NCBI GenBank assembly: GCA_941918925.1
Contig: OW799233.1
Coordinates: 114,759,833 to 114,823,832, forward strand
Length of the DNA stretch: 64,000 bases
DNA from: Phyto melanocephala
Taxonomy: Eukaryota > Arthropoda > Insecta > Diptera > Rhinophoridae
Reading direction: 5' to 3'
Within the stretch, counting starts at the first letter, position 1. Each line of letters begins with the position of its first letter. This document shows, one piece after another, positions 32,699 to 44,640 of this stretch. The notes beneath the pieces were generated by a model, which was not told the origin of the DNA, did not search any database, and worked only from the letters and a program-made list of their open reading frames with translations. The position numbers were made by a program, and so were the translations under genes.

Positions 32699-32870
32699 AG
32701 AGTTTTTCTAAAATCCTAATAGAAATTCTTCATTAAGCATTTTATGATTATAAGGCATTTCCTTAGATTAAAACTGTTTCTAATACAAAAGAATGCATAA
32801 AAGTTTTCTATACAAATAGACTTATTCAAAACTTTTTTTAATAAAGAATGTTGATGAAAATATTTCATAT

Positions 32871-33400
32871 TGTTACAGATTTATTTTTAAGTAGCTTAAT
32901 TTACATTATAATTTATTTTAGTTGTAGTAGTTTAAGTTACTGTAGTTTTATTTATATTAGTTTATTTCGTTGGTTGTTCGAAAATGATGTTTGTTATTAT
33001 GTGTAGCATACTTTTAGGCACTTCTATTATTCGTGCATATTACTTAACGTCTTAATTTAAATGTAACGGTTTTCGAATGTACTAGAATGTACAAACGAGA
33101 ACTTTGTCGAATGTTACCGAATACCACTATGTTACTATAAATAGCCGAACAACACAGCTAACATAATCAGTATTACAATAGAGCTTGTTAAGTGCGTATC
33201 AAAGTGAGTTTGATAATAAAAGTGTATAACTATAAGTGTAATAAGTAAAGTGATATAAAAACAATATTTGAGTGTATTTAAATAAATAAAGTGCTCTTAA
33301 TTTTATAACGAATTTAAAGTGTTTTTAATTGCAATAAAAGAACTCAAGTGGTTTATTTAAAGGAAATAATCCAACGTTTATAAAAGGTATAAACGTAACA
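32871..33400 (+). mobile_element. Solo LTR of a Gypsy-like retrotransposon
   Basis: The 530-bp unit starts TGTTAC and ends GTAACA. It is flanked by ATAT on both sides (32867-32870 and 33401-33404), a 4-bp target duplication typical of Gypsy-type integration. It has a promoter: TATAAATAG at 33136-33144 and an initiator-like TCAGT about 33 bp on. An AATAAATAAA polyadenylation signal at 33281-33290 follows. No internal coding region or second LTR is present, so it is the product of LTR-LTR recombination. Confidence 0.88.
33136..33171 (+). promoter_or_regulatory. LTR core promoter (TATA box and initiator)
   Basis: TATAAATAG followed about 33 bp later by AATCAGTATT, matching the arthropod TCAGT initiator consensus. 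It sits in the expected U3/R position within the solo LTR and could start transcription into the right-hand flank. Confidence 0.7.
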
Positions 33401-33524
33401 ATATGTTTTTTACGCTTTAAACAGAGCACTGATTAGCCACATTATTTCATAAGTATTTTTTACGAATTTTTTATAAAAAGTTTGACAACAGTTTGTTTGA
33501 AATATTAACAGATACACGTTAACA

Positions 33525-33655
33525 GAGCCCAAATAACGACAGTCGATATCGATCGAAATTTGAATCAAACCCGGAAGTTTTTCTTGCATTTTGTATTGAA
33601 TTCTAACAAAATTTTTTAAATTTTTGATCGATCTTTGGTGTCGTCATTCGGCCCC
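33525..33655. repeat. GGGCCCGAATTC-type inverted-repeat unit, copy 2
   Basis: Same order as 32569-32698: AGCCCAAATAACGACAGTCG, ATATCGATCGAAATTTGAAT, CCCGGAAGTTTTTCTTGCAT, TTGATCGATCTTTGG, CATTCGGCCCC. The solo LTR lies between the two copies. After subtracting the LTR and its TSD the copies were about 420 bp apart. Confidence 0.75.
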
Positions 33656-35599
33656 AGCAATTTTCTAAAATCTTGTTCCCTAGATAAAAATTATTTCTAG
33701 TAAAAAAGAATTTTACATTTTATAAATTAAGGCAACATTTTTTAATATAAAATTTTTAGAAAAATCTTACAAATTAAATAATATTCAAATACTTTGCTAA
33801 AATGGAAATTAATGCAAAACTTTCTTCATTTATAAGATTCACCTCAAAATTCCTTACGTTCTAAATTTGTTTAAAAAAAAAATTCCAAATGCTTCTCTTT
33901 TCTTAATTTTGTATTTGTGTAGATTTTTATTTTATAAATGACGAATTTATTGTAATTTTTTAATATTTGAGAATTTCAATTAAATGTTAAAGTACATGTT
34001 GCCACACTATTTAGTAGTAGTGATTCAAGCATGACTCTTTGGCCTGACCATGTCAATTCTCTTTCATTTTCCGTTGTTACCAAGTAGTGTTGTCCATTTA
34101 TGAAAAAAATACTCATTTATTTTTCATTATTTTGGCCTGTACAAGTATTTTCTCGTTATACGTCTTCTAATTACTGTTTTCTGTCCAATTTCTAGACATA
34201 ATTACTTTTCATGTTCACTTCAACAGAAATTTTAAAAGAGTTAAAAATATGTTAGAAAAAAAATAACGAATTTATTATATACAATAAATGGTATTTTATT
34301 TCTTCAAAAATTTTTTTTTATTATTTTTTTTTGGAGTTCATTTATCTTTGTTGATTGTTGTTGTTGTTGTTCATATTGTAGTCATTATTAGGTCCATAAC
34401 TGATGACTTTAAAATGTTACTCAAAAATTCATTTAGCATAAAAGTCTGTCTGTCTGTATGTTTTCTATCTATCTATCTATCTATCTATCTATCCGTCATT
34501 CATTTCAGCCAGAATAGTTTTTCCAACATTTTATTTTATATAATTTTCTATGAATTTTTGATTTATTACATATGTATGTATATTTTTTGTGTATATATTC
34601 ATTATACTTGATCACAAACACACAGACTTTCTTACACACATTAATACATGTGTAGTTATTTGGTTGAAAGTCATAATTCTTGTGAATTGCCCAAGATACT
34701 GTTTTACATTTTAACCCATTTATTTTAGAATTTAATTCAAACAGTTTTTACACTGGGGTGTCACTTTCTTAAAGGTTTTTGGTGCTTCAACGTTCTTTTT
34801 ATCTTTCACAAGAAAACGGAGAACGTTTGTAAAGTTCACTAGTTCATAAGTAATTAAAAGAAATAAAGTTTATCTAGATATTTAATTTACATGCAAAGCA
34901 TTTAAATTTTATCTGTCATTAACAGGAGAATTTACATTCAGTTAATTTTTGATATAATTGCCCAATTCATAACCTATTGCAGAAGTTGTACGTCGTAGTA
35001 GTTGTACGAATTATATTGTTAAATTCTCCATTACTTTTTTGTACAACACAACAATTTTACCTATGTTTATAGAATGTCGTATTGATACATCAGAGATGGA
35101 AATATTAATCGTATCGCCGTTTTTTGTTCAATATGTAGAAGTGAATTTCTTATTACTTACGACTTCTACGAAGCTTGGCAACTGAGCAAATATTTTTGAA
35201 ATTAGAAATGCCTTAATTACTTGAAATGTAATTTTACCTGAATATTTGGTCTGATTAAAAGGGCAATAACGAATAACTAAATAACTGTCATTGACTCGCC
35301 TACAAGCGACACATTTTTTGAATTTTTGCTCACGAGACCTTATCAAAACTTGTACGTCTTTGTATATTGATTGATTGTCACTAGATCCTCAGTAAAAATA
35401 AAAAACGAGCTCTCCGAATCATTCACTTTTCCAAGAGGAGCTTATCGTGCAACTTCTTTCAATTCTGAAGGAGAAAATATTGGAAAAAACTAAGATTAAT
35501 AAAGAAGAAGAAATAGTGAACAACAAACCACATTTTTCATGCATATGCGGACATCATTGACGTATTCGAAAAGATAGAGCGAGTGTTACTCGTCTTTTT
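33656..35599. other. AT-rich sequence with a TATC microsatellite
   Basis: No gene. (CTAT)n runs 34465-34492. The 107-codon frame at 34288-34611 is a hydrophobic, repeat-driven chance frame. Confidence 0.45.
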
Positions 35600-36055
35600 T
35601 TCAGGATCAACAGAGATGGGTCAGAAAATAAAGTAGACCAAAACTAATCTTATGCTTGCAGACTTTGTGGAGGTCGTCATTGGCAGTATTGGGGTAACAA
35701 AAGGTCTATATGCCTCGGTTCCGCCTATAATAGATATAATGATGTCAGCATCGAAACCAACTCCTTTGGTTTCTTGGAGCCATAATTTGGAAAAGCCCAA
35801 CATCGGGGAACCATGTATGTGTCGGAGAGCTGTTGTTCCGCACATCCGATTTTGTCGCTACAGTTGTTTTGCGTCTAAACTCAACCCAGTGGTTAGAACA
35901 CCGTCAGATTGTGGCACATGGCATTAATCAACCCACATATTGTGTAAATGGGGAGTATAGTCCTCGAACGAACCGTAAGCGTATTGAATACAGCGTTTGC
36001 GCTGGCTGGTGCTCGAAAATCATTAATTAACAAGGCCTCGACCAATAACAAGTTG
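35600..36055. other. GC-richer patch, unassigned frames on both strands
   Basis: This stretch stands out by its more balanced base composition. Long frames overlap: plus 35652-35927 (91 codons), plus 35833-36030 (65 codons), minus 35621-35845 (74 codons). A third plus frame near 35950-36050 reads IVLERTVSVLNTAFALAGAR. None is recognised, and none clearly wins, which suggests a frameshifted remnant of a former coding sequence, possibly from the same mobile element as the adjacent tandem repeat. Confidence 0.35.
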
Positions 36056-36080
36056 TAGGTCGAACTTAAGTAAGAGTTCG

Positions 36081-36590
36081 TCGACTCCTAGGGGTACCTC
36101 CCTTGGACCGCCAATTTGTTCACGAATTTTTGTCCTCAATGTATAGGTTGCAATTCTTCATAGAATTTGACGAAATTTGGCACACGTCTATTAGTTGATC
36201 CAAGAAACAGCTCGACTATTTTTGGTTTAAATCCGTCGACTCCTAGGGGTAGCTCCCTTGGACCGCCAATTTTTTCACCTATTTTTCTTTTGAATATATA
36301 GGGCGTAATCCTCAATATAATCTGATGAAATTTGGCATACATCTATAAATTTATACAAGAGATAGATCTGCTAATTTTAGTTGAAATCCGTCTACCATTA
36401 AAAGTACTTCCCTTGAACCCCCATTTTTTCGCTTATTTTTCTTCTCAACGTATGGGCCTTAATTCGCATTTGGTAAAATTTAGCAGATGTCCATAAGTTA
36501 ATCTAAAAAAGAGCACTACAAATTTTGGTGGAAATTCGTCGACTCCTAGGGTACCTCCCTTGGACCTCCATTTTTCGATCATCGCGGTCG
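36081..36590. repeat. Tandem repeat, ~155-bp period, about 3.5 units
   Basis: The phrase CGTCGACTCCTAGGGGTA(C/G)CTCCCTTGGACC(G/T)CCATTTTTTC starts at about 36079, 36234, 36389 (most diverged) and 36537. Between the starts come GAAATTTGGCA(C/T)AC(G/A)TCTAT and CAAGA(A/G)A(C/T)AG words. The spacing is 155, 155 and 148 bp. It is probably the tail array of an unidentified mobile element; such arrays are common in fly Helitrons and DINE relatives. Confidence 0.8.
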
Positions 36591-36599
36591 TCAGCTCTT

Positions 36600-37583
36600 T
36601 CTAAAAAAAAATTCATAATATTCAAAATTAATTATTTTTAATTAATTTATTTTTTAAAGATGTATTCACTTTCTAACCAAGTCGCATTTTTCTGAAAGAA
36701 ATAAGATTTGATTTTGTGCGCTTCTCCCCAACGATTTTAAAAATGACTAAAAACCCGCTTTTAAGCTGTCTTTTACATTATTTCAATTTAATCAATAGTA
36801 AGCACCGAATTCTCCTGTTTTAAAAAAATTGTTAACAAATCGACATTGCTATCACAATCAATAAGTTCCTGGCACAATTCACTATATGACACAGAAAATA
36901 AAAACATTTTTAGAATTATACTTTAAATTTTATTACAATATTTATTAACGTTAACTATTTATTCGTTGCAAATTTTGTTTTCAATTTAAGCGGTTTTCTT
37001 CTATACATTTTCTTTTATTAAAACATATGATTTTGGTTTTTTTTATTCATATTCACTTTTAAAAACAACTGTCAACAATTTATTAACAAATTGTTGTTAT
37101 AATTAATAACTAAAATTTTTTTAAAACGTTAAGCCAAAAGGTATGCAAAACTTTTTTATTACAAATGCTAGGGTGCAATATGCGTGACTTTTTACTAAAT
37201 TTGAATTTTTTTAAAAGATTGACAAAAGTTTGTGAATTTTTGTGACTAATTCGAAAGAAGAGCCTTTTACCTTTCATTTCGTTATACTGAGAGCACGGAG
37301 GTAAACCGAGCTAACTGACTTTTTCTCCAACGAAAACAGCCAATGCTGAATTTTTAAGGACAATTTTGATGCACTCATATATTCCAAATTATGTACCCAA
37401 TAACTTTTTCTTTAAATTAAAAACAAGGCTTCGGATTTAAACAAAATCGACACTCAGATTTTTCCGCTCGAAACATATTCGATATATAAATATCTGAATT
37501 TGAACAACATTACCATATATTTCCCTTTCACAACATTAACCTGATTTCAACCGATCTTTTCCAAGAATATACATATATACATA
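36600..37583. other. AT-rich sequence, nothing recognised
   Basis: No gene or element recognised. Confidence 0.4.
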
Positions 37584-38437
37584 CAGTGAACATCCAGTAA
37601 CATGAACTACCCAGAAACATGAAAATTTTTTTTCTTACATTGACTACTCTAAAACGTGAACAAAGGCTGAAGGCTCTAAAACGTGAACTTTTTATCGAAA
37701 GTTAAAATTCAATTTTGTAAGATCATTTAAATTTTTTGGGATTCCCCGCAGAAGAATTACGTAGTTTTTTTTTGTTGTAAACAACTTTTGTTGCATGATA
37801 AGTAGCTTTAGTATTAATGCGGCAGTTCTACTGGAAGCATCTCTCTTTGCTGACTATTTATAAAGGTATATAAATAATATAAACAAGTGATCTCTTAAAA
37901 TATTTTTATTGAAGATATGTCTAATAAAAAATTAAAATGGTTAAATTTTCAAAAAAAGTCAGCTTTTACGCAAAGGTTCATCTGTAACTGGTTTTTCGAA
38001 AAAGTATAATGTCGCTAAATCGACGATTTGTTCAATAAAAAACAATAAAAATGCAATTTCGAAAGGCGTCAATAGCGGGTTAGCGGCATTATGGTTAAAA
38101 GAAAGCTATTGAATTGCACAATCAGATTAAGGAAAATAACCATGCTAAACCTCTATTTTGGATGAATTCAATTAATAATTTAGAAATAAGTGTCTTAAAA
38201 ACACTTTTGCAAACTATAGTAGCTATGTAGTACATTAAAATATGGCAGAAGCTTACAAAAAGTTGAATCAAAACATGTTTCATAGGTGAAAATAACGTAC
38301 ATAATTTAAATTTAAATTAAATAAAAAATAAAAGAGACTAAAATATGTTACAGAAAAAATGCAATCTAAACCGTGAACAATATGGAAAACGTGAACACCC
38401 TTGGTAAAAATTAGTTCATGTTTCTGCGAGTTTACTG
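37584..38437 (+). mobile_element. pogo/Tigger-like element with TA duplication
   Basis: The ends CAGTGAACATCCAGTAACAT.. and, reversed, CAGTAAACTCGCAGAAACAT.. are inverted repeats flanked by TA (37582-37583, 38438-38439). Subterminal GTGAAC words repeat on both sides (left: AAAACGTGAAC twice around 37650-37690; right: ACCGTGAAC and AAACGTGAAC around 38370-38397). Inside is a broken plus-strand fragment with the centromere-protein-B/pogo-type DNA-binding motif: SSVTGFSKKYNVAKSTICSI then KNNKN (about 37975-38050). No DDE catalytic region remains. Confidence 0.87.
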
Positions 38438-38439
38438 TA

Positions 38440-40479
38440 TATCTAAAAAGAAATGCAGATTTTTGTTTGCCAGACTCTTCTCTATAAAATAGCATCATTA
38501 GATTTTTTAAAAGTAAAAGTCAAAAAATGCCTTTTTTGCAGCAGATATCCCATAGTGCCCCGTTCTGTATTTCGTGTGAATTGACATTGCATTGTTGTGG
38601 TTCATAAATATTTTGATGTTCAACAATGGGTTAATGCGTTGGAGTTTTGTTTATTGACATTTATTGATAAATTTACTAAAACTAATTGGAACATTTTTAT
38701 TTAATGGTGAACGCGAGCTTTGAGCGCGATGGAGTGCTAACTTTGTAAATAAAAGATAGTTATTTTTTTTCTCCAATTATTTATTTTTTTCAAAAAATAA
38801 GTTTTTTCTAGTTCCTTTAAATTTGCATAATTTCATGTTTGCAGTTTTGTGACAATTAGACACTTTTCTAAAACCCAACTTATCATTCAAAATTAAAATT
38901 ACCGAGCCGAAGAAAATACAATTTCATGTATGTTGACTCTCTGATTATCTCAACTAAGGTAAAGCTTCCAACGTTTGTCTTTTTGGTCATCTGCATAGAA
39001 GACTTTCTTGGTCCATCTTTTTTTTTTTTTTTTTTTTTTGAGTATTAACAGTTTTACTCCAAAACTGAATGTCCCTATCGTATACTTCGTTTGCTTTGTA
39101 TGCTTAGACTTTAGTCTTTTACTTCTCAGCTATACATCATCATTCTAAAACATAACAATGTTCCATTTCTGTCTAGAGCAGGGCTCAACTATCACAATTT
39201 TTCTATTGCGTAAATTCTCTGTTTTATTTGCAATTTTTTCAACAAAACGCCTCAAGGCTTTCATTACATAATGACGTTAGCTTAAGCATCGCTTTCATGT
39301 TAAGGTAAGTATAGTGAACGTCTTTTATAGGTCAATACTTATCTGTACAGAATATACGTCCGATTGTGCTGTCTTATTTTAAAGAGCAAATGTGCTGAAG
39401 ATTTGAAAATTGTTCAACTGAACAGCAAAATGTAATACTATTACACATATCGTATACATTGGCGCTCCACTATTATATCGTAAGAAACTATTCGCCGCTT
39501 TATTTAGTATAAGAATGAGGCCTTAATTTTCTTAGAAATGTTTCTACGATTTTTGTTTACAGGTTCTAATTACTTTGTTGTATATTCTGAGTTTTTCGTT
39601 ATATTCATTTCAGTACAAAGGAAATTTTTTCTGGTTCGCCTTGTGATTAGCAGCCTTAAAAAATACAGTTTCTAATCCAAAATTTTTTTTAAAGACTGCT
39701 GCCGTTAAATTGGAGTAGGTAAACCTTTGGAGTACCTGTTTCACAAAATGATTTTTTATTTATAACTATCGAAGTGTTAAATTAATAATGAATATTTATC
39801 ATGAGCAGTTGTTTCTTTAATTCATCTTTTTTAACTTAAAATTTTGAATATAAACCGTTATGTTGTCTAAAGTATCCTGTCCCGTTTGCTTGTATGCAAC
39901 ATTGAGTCTTATGTGTTCTTCTTATACCAAAAAAAAAGAACGAAAAGTTTCACTCAAATTGCTCGTTTGGGTTGTAAAAACAACAGACTTAAATGTTTTG
40001 AATTTGTTTAATAAAAAAAAAATTAAAACTCAAGCAAAGAGATACAGAGGTGGTTCTAGTACTTTTTGCATGGATTTTTGTTTTGGCAAAGTGATATATT
40101 TGCTTGCAAATAAACTTTTAGTGAAACTTAAGCTCGTGCCATTTTAAAACTCGACACCCAAAAATCGTGAGTTAAACAAACTACAACAACCTTAGAGCAC
40201 ACAGTTTGTTTGTTGTTTTAATGCCTACAGCTAACAAACTTTTTTTTTTTTAATAAAAAAGGTACACTTTAAAAAAATAAAAGACCCAGTAGAAAATTTA
40301 AAATATTTATCAACTCTCTAGTTTACAAATTTTAATTAATTTTTCTTTATTTTGTTCTCTTTGAAAACTACATACATATGTCCGTAATTATTATAATATT
40401 TTCAATGACAACCATGATGATTTGTTGTGAGTTTGAACACAATAAGTGACGAAATAAAATAATTAAAGATTTAAAAAAA
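38440..40479. other. AT-rich sequence, no assigned gene
   Basis: Nothing recognised. A poly-T run lies at about 39020-39040. The 95-codon plus frame at 39860-40147 is Lys/Leu-rich without a known domain; I do not call a gene. Confidence 0.4.
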
Positions 40480-41360
40480 AAACCCAAACTGGTTCTAGAA
40501 ATAATTTGTCAAAGAAAATTGGGGTCTGCCGTCAAACAGTTTCCAATATTATTTTGGTAAACGGTGTCAGGAGAATTTAACGATTGATAGGAAACCTGGT
40601 TTGGGAAGGACAAACAAGTCTACATGAGGCCAAGAAAATTTAAAACAGATTAAAAAGAGCTCCAAACACATCTGGTAGAAAGGATTTTGGTTAGCTCAGT
40701 GCTCTGACGATTTGGTGCAGGCTTAAAAATATACAAATTTCAAAAGGTTCCAGACAGAAATGCTGCAAAACATTTAGAAGTCGAAAATAGGACAAATAAA
40801 TTTAAATTCAAATTTTACACAAAAATTAATCATGTTGTATTTTTTGCAGCTTCCGGGTCAAAATTTTAATGTTGTTAATGTTCTAGGAAATATCAAAGAT
40901 AAGCTTAGGACCTAAAAGCAGACAAAATTTCCTAAAAATTTTTGGTATGAAAAGCTTTATGCAGTAGCGGCAAAAAATGCAAGTCATTTGTTACAACAGT
41001 AGGTTCCATAAATACCGAAAAAGACATTTGAGAATGTTTGCAAAAAATAAATTGTTTTCCTTTCACCAGGAAGCATAATGTATCCACATATTTTTGGTCC
41101 GATTTGGCATAATGGGAAGTAAACTAACTTTGCTTTTGTACCAAAGAGGCCAATTCACCAGATTGCCCGAAACTAAGACCAGTGGAGATGTATTGGCCTC
41201 TTGTCAAAGAAAATTGAAGAGCACGAACAAGGTGTTTCACAGCATGAACGTTTTTGAAAAGAGATAATTAAACTAGTCCAAAAATGTGGCTAAACCAACT
41301 ATCAAATCTCTAATCGAAGGGTTACCAAAAAAGGTCCATGAGTACATAAGTAGTTAGTGG
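40480..41360 (+). mobile_element. Tc1/mariner-superfamily relic, RPxExxW type, copy 2
   Basis: Broken plus-strand transposase. It reads SKKIGVCRQTVSNII (helix-turn-helix), then RLKRAPNTSGRKDFG, then KGSRQKCCKTFRSRK, then near the end FCTKEANSPDCPKLRPVEMYWPL, which is the third catalytic (Glu) region. The order and wording match 24240-25080, so the two are the same family. Full of stops; the ends were not found. Confidence 0.7.
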
Positions 41361-42690
41361 TTAGAACTTGTTTTATATCATAAATTAAATAATAAAAATA
41401 AAATTAAAAATTAAGTCTAAGTAAGATCAACCGTTTTTAAATTTTTGAGTTTTATATATGAATGTTACGAATTTTTGATCTCACTCCTTATGTGGTCTAC
41501 GGGATAAAATTTATATACATATAATTTTAAAGCCGGAATAATTGCCTTTTATTTGCTATATGTACTCATTTCTCTTTTAAATAAATTATTTCAATAACGA
41601 AATTCAATTGTGCCTAATATTTCCACTGGCGACTCTCAGTATTAAATTCTATTGAAGCCTTTTCAGTTGATCTTTTTTTTATTTATTTTTTTTTTTTTTG
41701 TATTCGTTGATCGGTTTATGCTGCTGCTTTTGTTGTTTGGTAGTTCTGTTACTGACTGACTTGATTTTTTTGTTTTGCTCCTGCTGCTCGTTTTTTCGTT
41801 TCTTTTTTTGGATAAACTGGTTTTAAAGATTTTTCGTTTATTTTGTTGTTTTGATGTAAATAAATTTAAGGAAAAATAAAAGCACAAAAATTCTACACAC
41901 TATAAAATATTGAAACTTTGTTATTTTTCCAACTTTTTGTTGTTGTTTCAACTACTACAATTTTTTTTCTTTTTATTTAAGTTGCTATTAGTTTTTATTC
42001 TAAATTTTGTACCGATGCCATCTCCCCCTCCATAAGCCTTTCTAGAATTATTATAGTTGTTGTTAATATTACCAGTCTCCAAGTACAGCTTTTTTCGCTT
42101 GCTTTTTGTTCTTGATGATTTGATTGTTGACTTTTTGTTTTTTATTTCTTCTTTTATTTTTTTGGTTTTACTTAGATTCGACTTTGACCGTTTTATTTTC
42201 AAAATTAAAACTGTGGCTTTTGAATGACAGTACCTTAAATGATAAGTTGTTTAAAGTAAAAGAAAATTGTGTTAAAATTAAAAAAAATATCTTACTTTAA
42301 GAAGGCATCGCCCTGAGAGACTTAAGAAGGGCTTCTTACCAATAATTTTTTTTATAACTGCTTTAAGTGGTGAAGCAGAAATAACCCCAATTGTTGATAA
42401 AATAGATCCTTTCGATCATTAAATTAATTGAGTTCGTTTTGTAACCCACCCCAACAATAAAAGACATTAAAAGAAATAGTTCAACCCATTTTGAAGTGGT
42501 TCAATTTAGGTGAAACATGCATGGTTTTAACAATAACGTGTCATTGGATAGTATGTGTTTATATGACTATATTTACAAAATTCACTTCATTCTAATAAGC
42601 GTATAAAACGCATGTAGATGAAAAGAAACCCATGTTTCATGATTGTTTACATGAATTGTTTAAGATATTTTGCATGCATTTATATGAATT
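41361..42690. other. AT-rich sequence, no assigned gene
   Basis: Two minus-strand Lys/Ser/Asn-rich frames (41663-41887 and 41948-42202) follow each other but are low-complexity products of T/G-rich DNA. Confidence 0.4.
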
Positions 42691-43574
42691 TTGCAATAAG
42701 AGCGCTACAAAAGTTTTTTTTTTTTTAATAAAACAAAAACTGTTTTGGATATCAATGAAATTCTTTATTCCTGTGAAAGTACGTTCGATGCCATTATGTA
42801 TGGAACTCGATTTCTTTTGCATGGCCACCACGGTCACGCTTGCAGAAGTCCAAACGCTGAACCCAATTTTCGGCGGTTTTCAAGCATAAATTGGGCGATA
42901 CTGCTGCAATTTCATGTTCGATATTCGTATGACGTTCATCAATCGTCGCTGGCTTGTTGGCATAGACCATAGACTTGACGTAGCCCCACAGGAAATAGTC
43001 TAACGGCGTCAAATCGCACGACCAAGGCGGCCAATCGACTGGACCATTTCGATGAAAATCCGAATCGTTTTCAAGTTGCTGCTCAGCCCAATTCACGAAC
43101 ATACGACGCTTCTGGTGGTCAAACGGCTTCAGTTTTTGCGTCAATTTGATCTTGGGAGGATGTAGGCCGAGATATTTTCGCAAAATTTGCCAAAATGACG
43201 TCACAGAGATCCTCAACTGAAGCCTCAGCGGCAGCAATATTTTCGACACTACGGGAACTTCTTTGTCTCACTGGCACGGGAACATTTTTAACTGTGCCTG
43301 TGGATTCAAATTTTTCTACTAAATAGTCGCTCAATTGTTGATCTGGTAGGACGATTATGACGACCATTAGTTGGACGCAGCGCTCTTAACGTTAAGGCCA
43401 CTGACTCCGAATTTCGGTAATAAATTTTAATAATTTCAACTCGTTGTTGGCTCGTATATCTTTCCATCATGGCAAATGGCAAACCTTACTGAAGAGAAAT
43501 GTCAAAAGAGCGGCAAAAAATATGGCGTTGTTTGCTGTCCCTATCGGTCTACTTTTGTAGCGTGCCTGTTGAAG
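42691..43574 (-). mobile_element. DD41D (rosa-like) Tc1/mariner element, copy B
   Basis: Same family as 6712-7323. Left edge CAATAAGAGCGCTACAAAAG; right edge CTTTTGTAGCGTGCCTGTTG. The outermost bases of both inverted repeats have diverged. Nearly the whole unit is transposase (see 42794-43472). Its left ~350 bp match copy A closely in the C-terminal coding part. Confidence 0.88.
42794..43472 (-). pseudogene. DD41D transposase lacking the catalytic centre, copy B
   Basis: The protein starts at a Met near 43472: MMERYTSQQRVEIIKIYYRN (helix-turn-helix start), then RPTNGRHNRPTRSTIERL. After a frameshift come KNVPVPVRQRSSRSVENIAA and, after another, SVTSFWQILRKYLGLHPPKI and KPFDHQKRRMFVNWAEQQLE. 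It then passes directly from DSDFHRNG to PVDWPPWSCDLTPLDYFLWG and finishes with VQRLDFCKRDRGGHAKEIEF. The stretch with the first (SDEAHF) and second (QQDGAT) catalytic Asp is deleted. The third (LDYF) is intact, and the 151-codon frame at 42794-43249 is still open. Copy A keeps exactly the QQDGAT part this one has lost. Confidence 0.88.
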
Positions 43575-44289
43575 CACATCATTACAATTTAATTATTTCA
43601 TATCTGGAGAAGGCATTCTTTATGCCTTCTTTTGTAGTAATAATTTAAAATATTTAATAAACATTTAAAAACATTAAACTAATGCAAAATTTTCCTGCTG
43701 AGTTATGTTTGCAATAATTCCAGATTCAATTTGTTAGGTCAGTAGACCAAAGAGACTGCAAATATTGAGTTTCTTGAAATAAATTTATTAGGAAATTTTT
43801 TTGTTCGGTTATATGTAAATTTTCCCCGTCTTGGTAGACCACAAAGAGTTGAATGAAATTTGTTTCGAATATAGTTCTATAAAAAAAAATTTCTCTGAAA
43901 ATTTAAAATAGCAATATTCATTGGCCGGGTACAGTGTGATCGTTTGGATTTTAAAAACAACATAATAGTTTTTAACACTGCCTGTTTAACCAACACTGGC
44001 TTAGCTTAAGCTAAACTTTATCTTATTTGTGAAAAATTTCAAAGTTACAAAATTGCAGAAAATTTCCCCAAATGAATTAAAAATTTATTTGGGCGATAAA
44101 TTAATGCCTGTCATGTACTTTTTAAAAATAAATGCAAATGTTGCACGCGGAAATATGGTCTCTCCGTGAGCTCTATTTTGTAATTTGTCCTGGAGTCTGC
44201 CAATGGCAGATGTTATGTTTATTTTTAGGGCTAGAATTGTGGCTTGATTGCCCTTGTATACAAGAGACTACTTTCGTTTCCCTTTAAAC
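43575..44289. other. AT-rich sequence, nothing recognised
   Basis: No gene or element recognised. Confidence 0.4.
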
Positions 44290-44640
44290 AAGAGTCTAGT
44301 TGAGTCAGGTCGCATGATCTTGGCGGCCAATGGACTGCTTCTAAACGTAAGATTATTTGCTCACTAATTCGGCTCTCTATAGGTTCATGGTAACATTTGC
44401 CTTGTGTCATATAGCCACTATCTTATCGAACTAAGACTTGTCAACCAAGTCCAATTCATCTATCTTGGGCAAAGATAAAGTAGGTGACCATAGGACGGTA
44501 CATTGCTCCATTAACTTTAATGTTGCCAATATCATCGTTCTTGAAAAAGTATGGTCGAATTATGACTGACCCACACACCACACCTGCACTATGCATCTTT
44601 CAGGGTGTACTGGCAACTCTTGAACTGTCTTTCATATCAG
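44290..44640 (-). mobile_element. DD41D transposase relic, core fragment
   Basis: The minus-strand translation reads MHSAGVVCGSVIIRPYFFKN, then DIGNIKVNGAMYRPMVTYF, then eroded residues, then WPPRSCDLTQLDSCLKGN containing the third catalytic Asp. The QQD aspartate is lost in an eroded stretch. No ends recognised. Confidence 0.7.

Noticed and set aside
34288..34611. 107-codon hydrophobic plus-strand frame
   Set aside because: Built from poly-T, TTG and CTAT repeats; no transmembrane protein family recognised and no gene signals.
38551..38625. Resemblance of CGTTCTGTATTTCGTGTGAA to one arm of the CGCCTGTGTTCTG MITE
   Set aside because: Only one arm, with many differences and no partner arm; too weak to call.
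41663..42202. Two consecutive Lys/Ser/Asn-rich minus-strand frames
   Set aside because: Low-complexity translation of T/G-rich DNA, no domain, no splice or start support.
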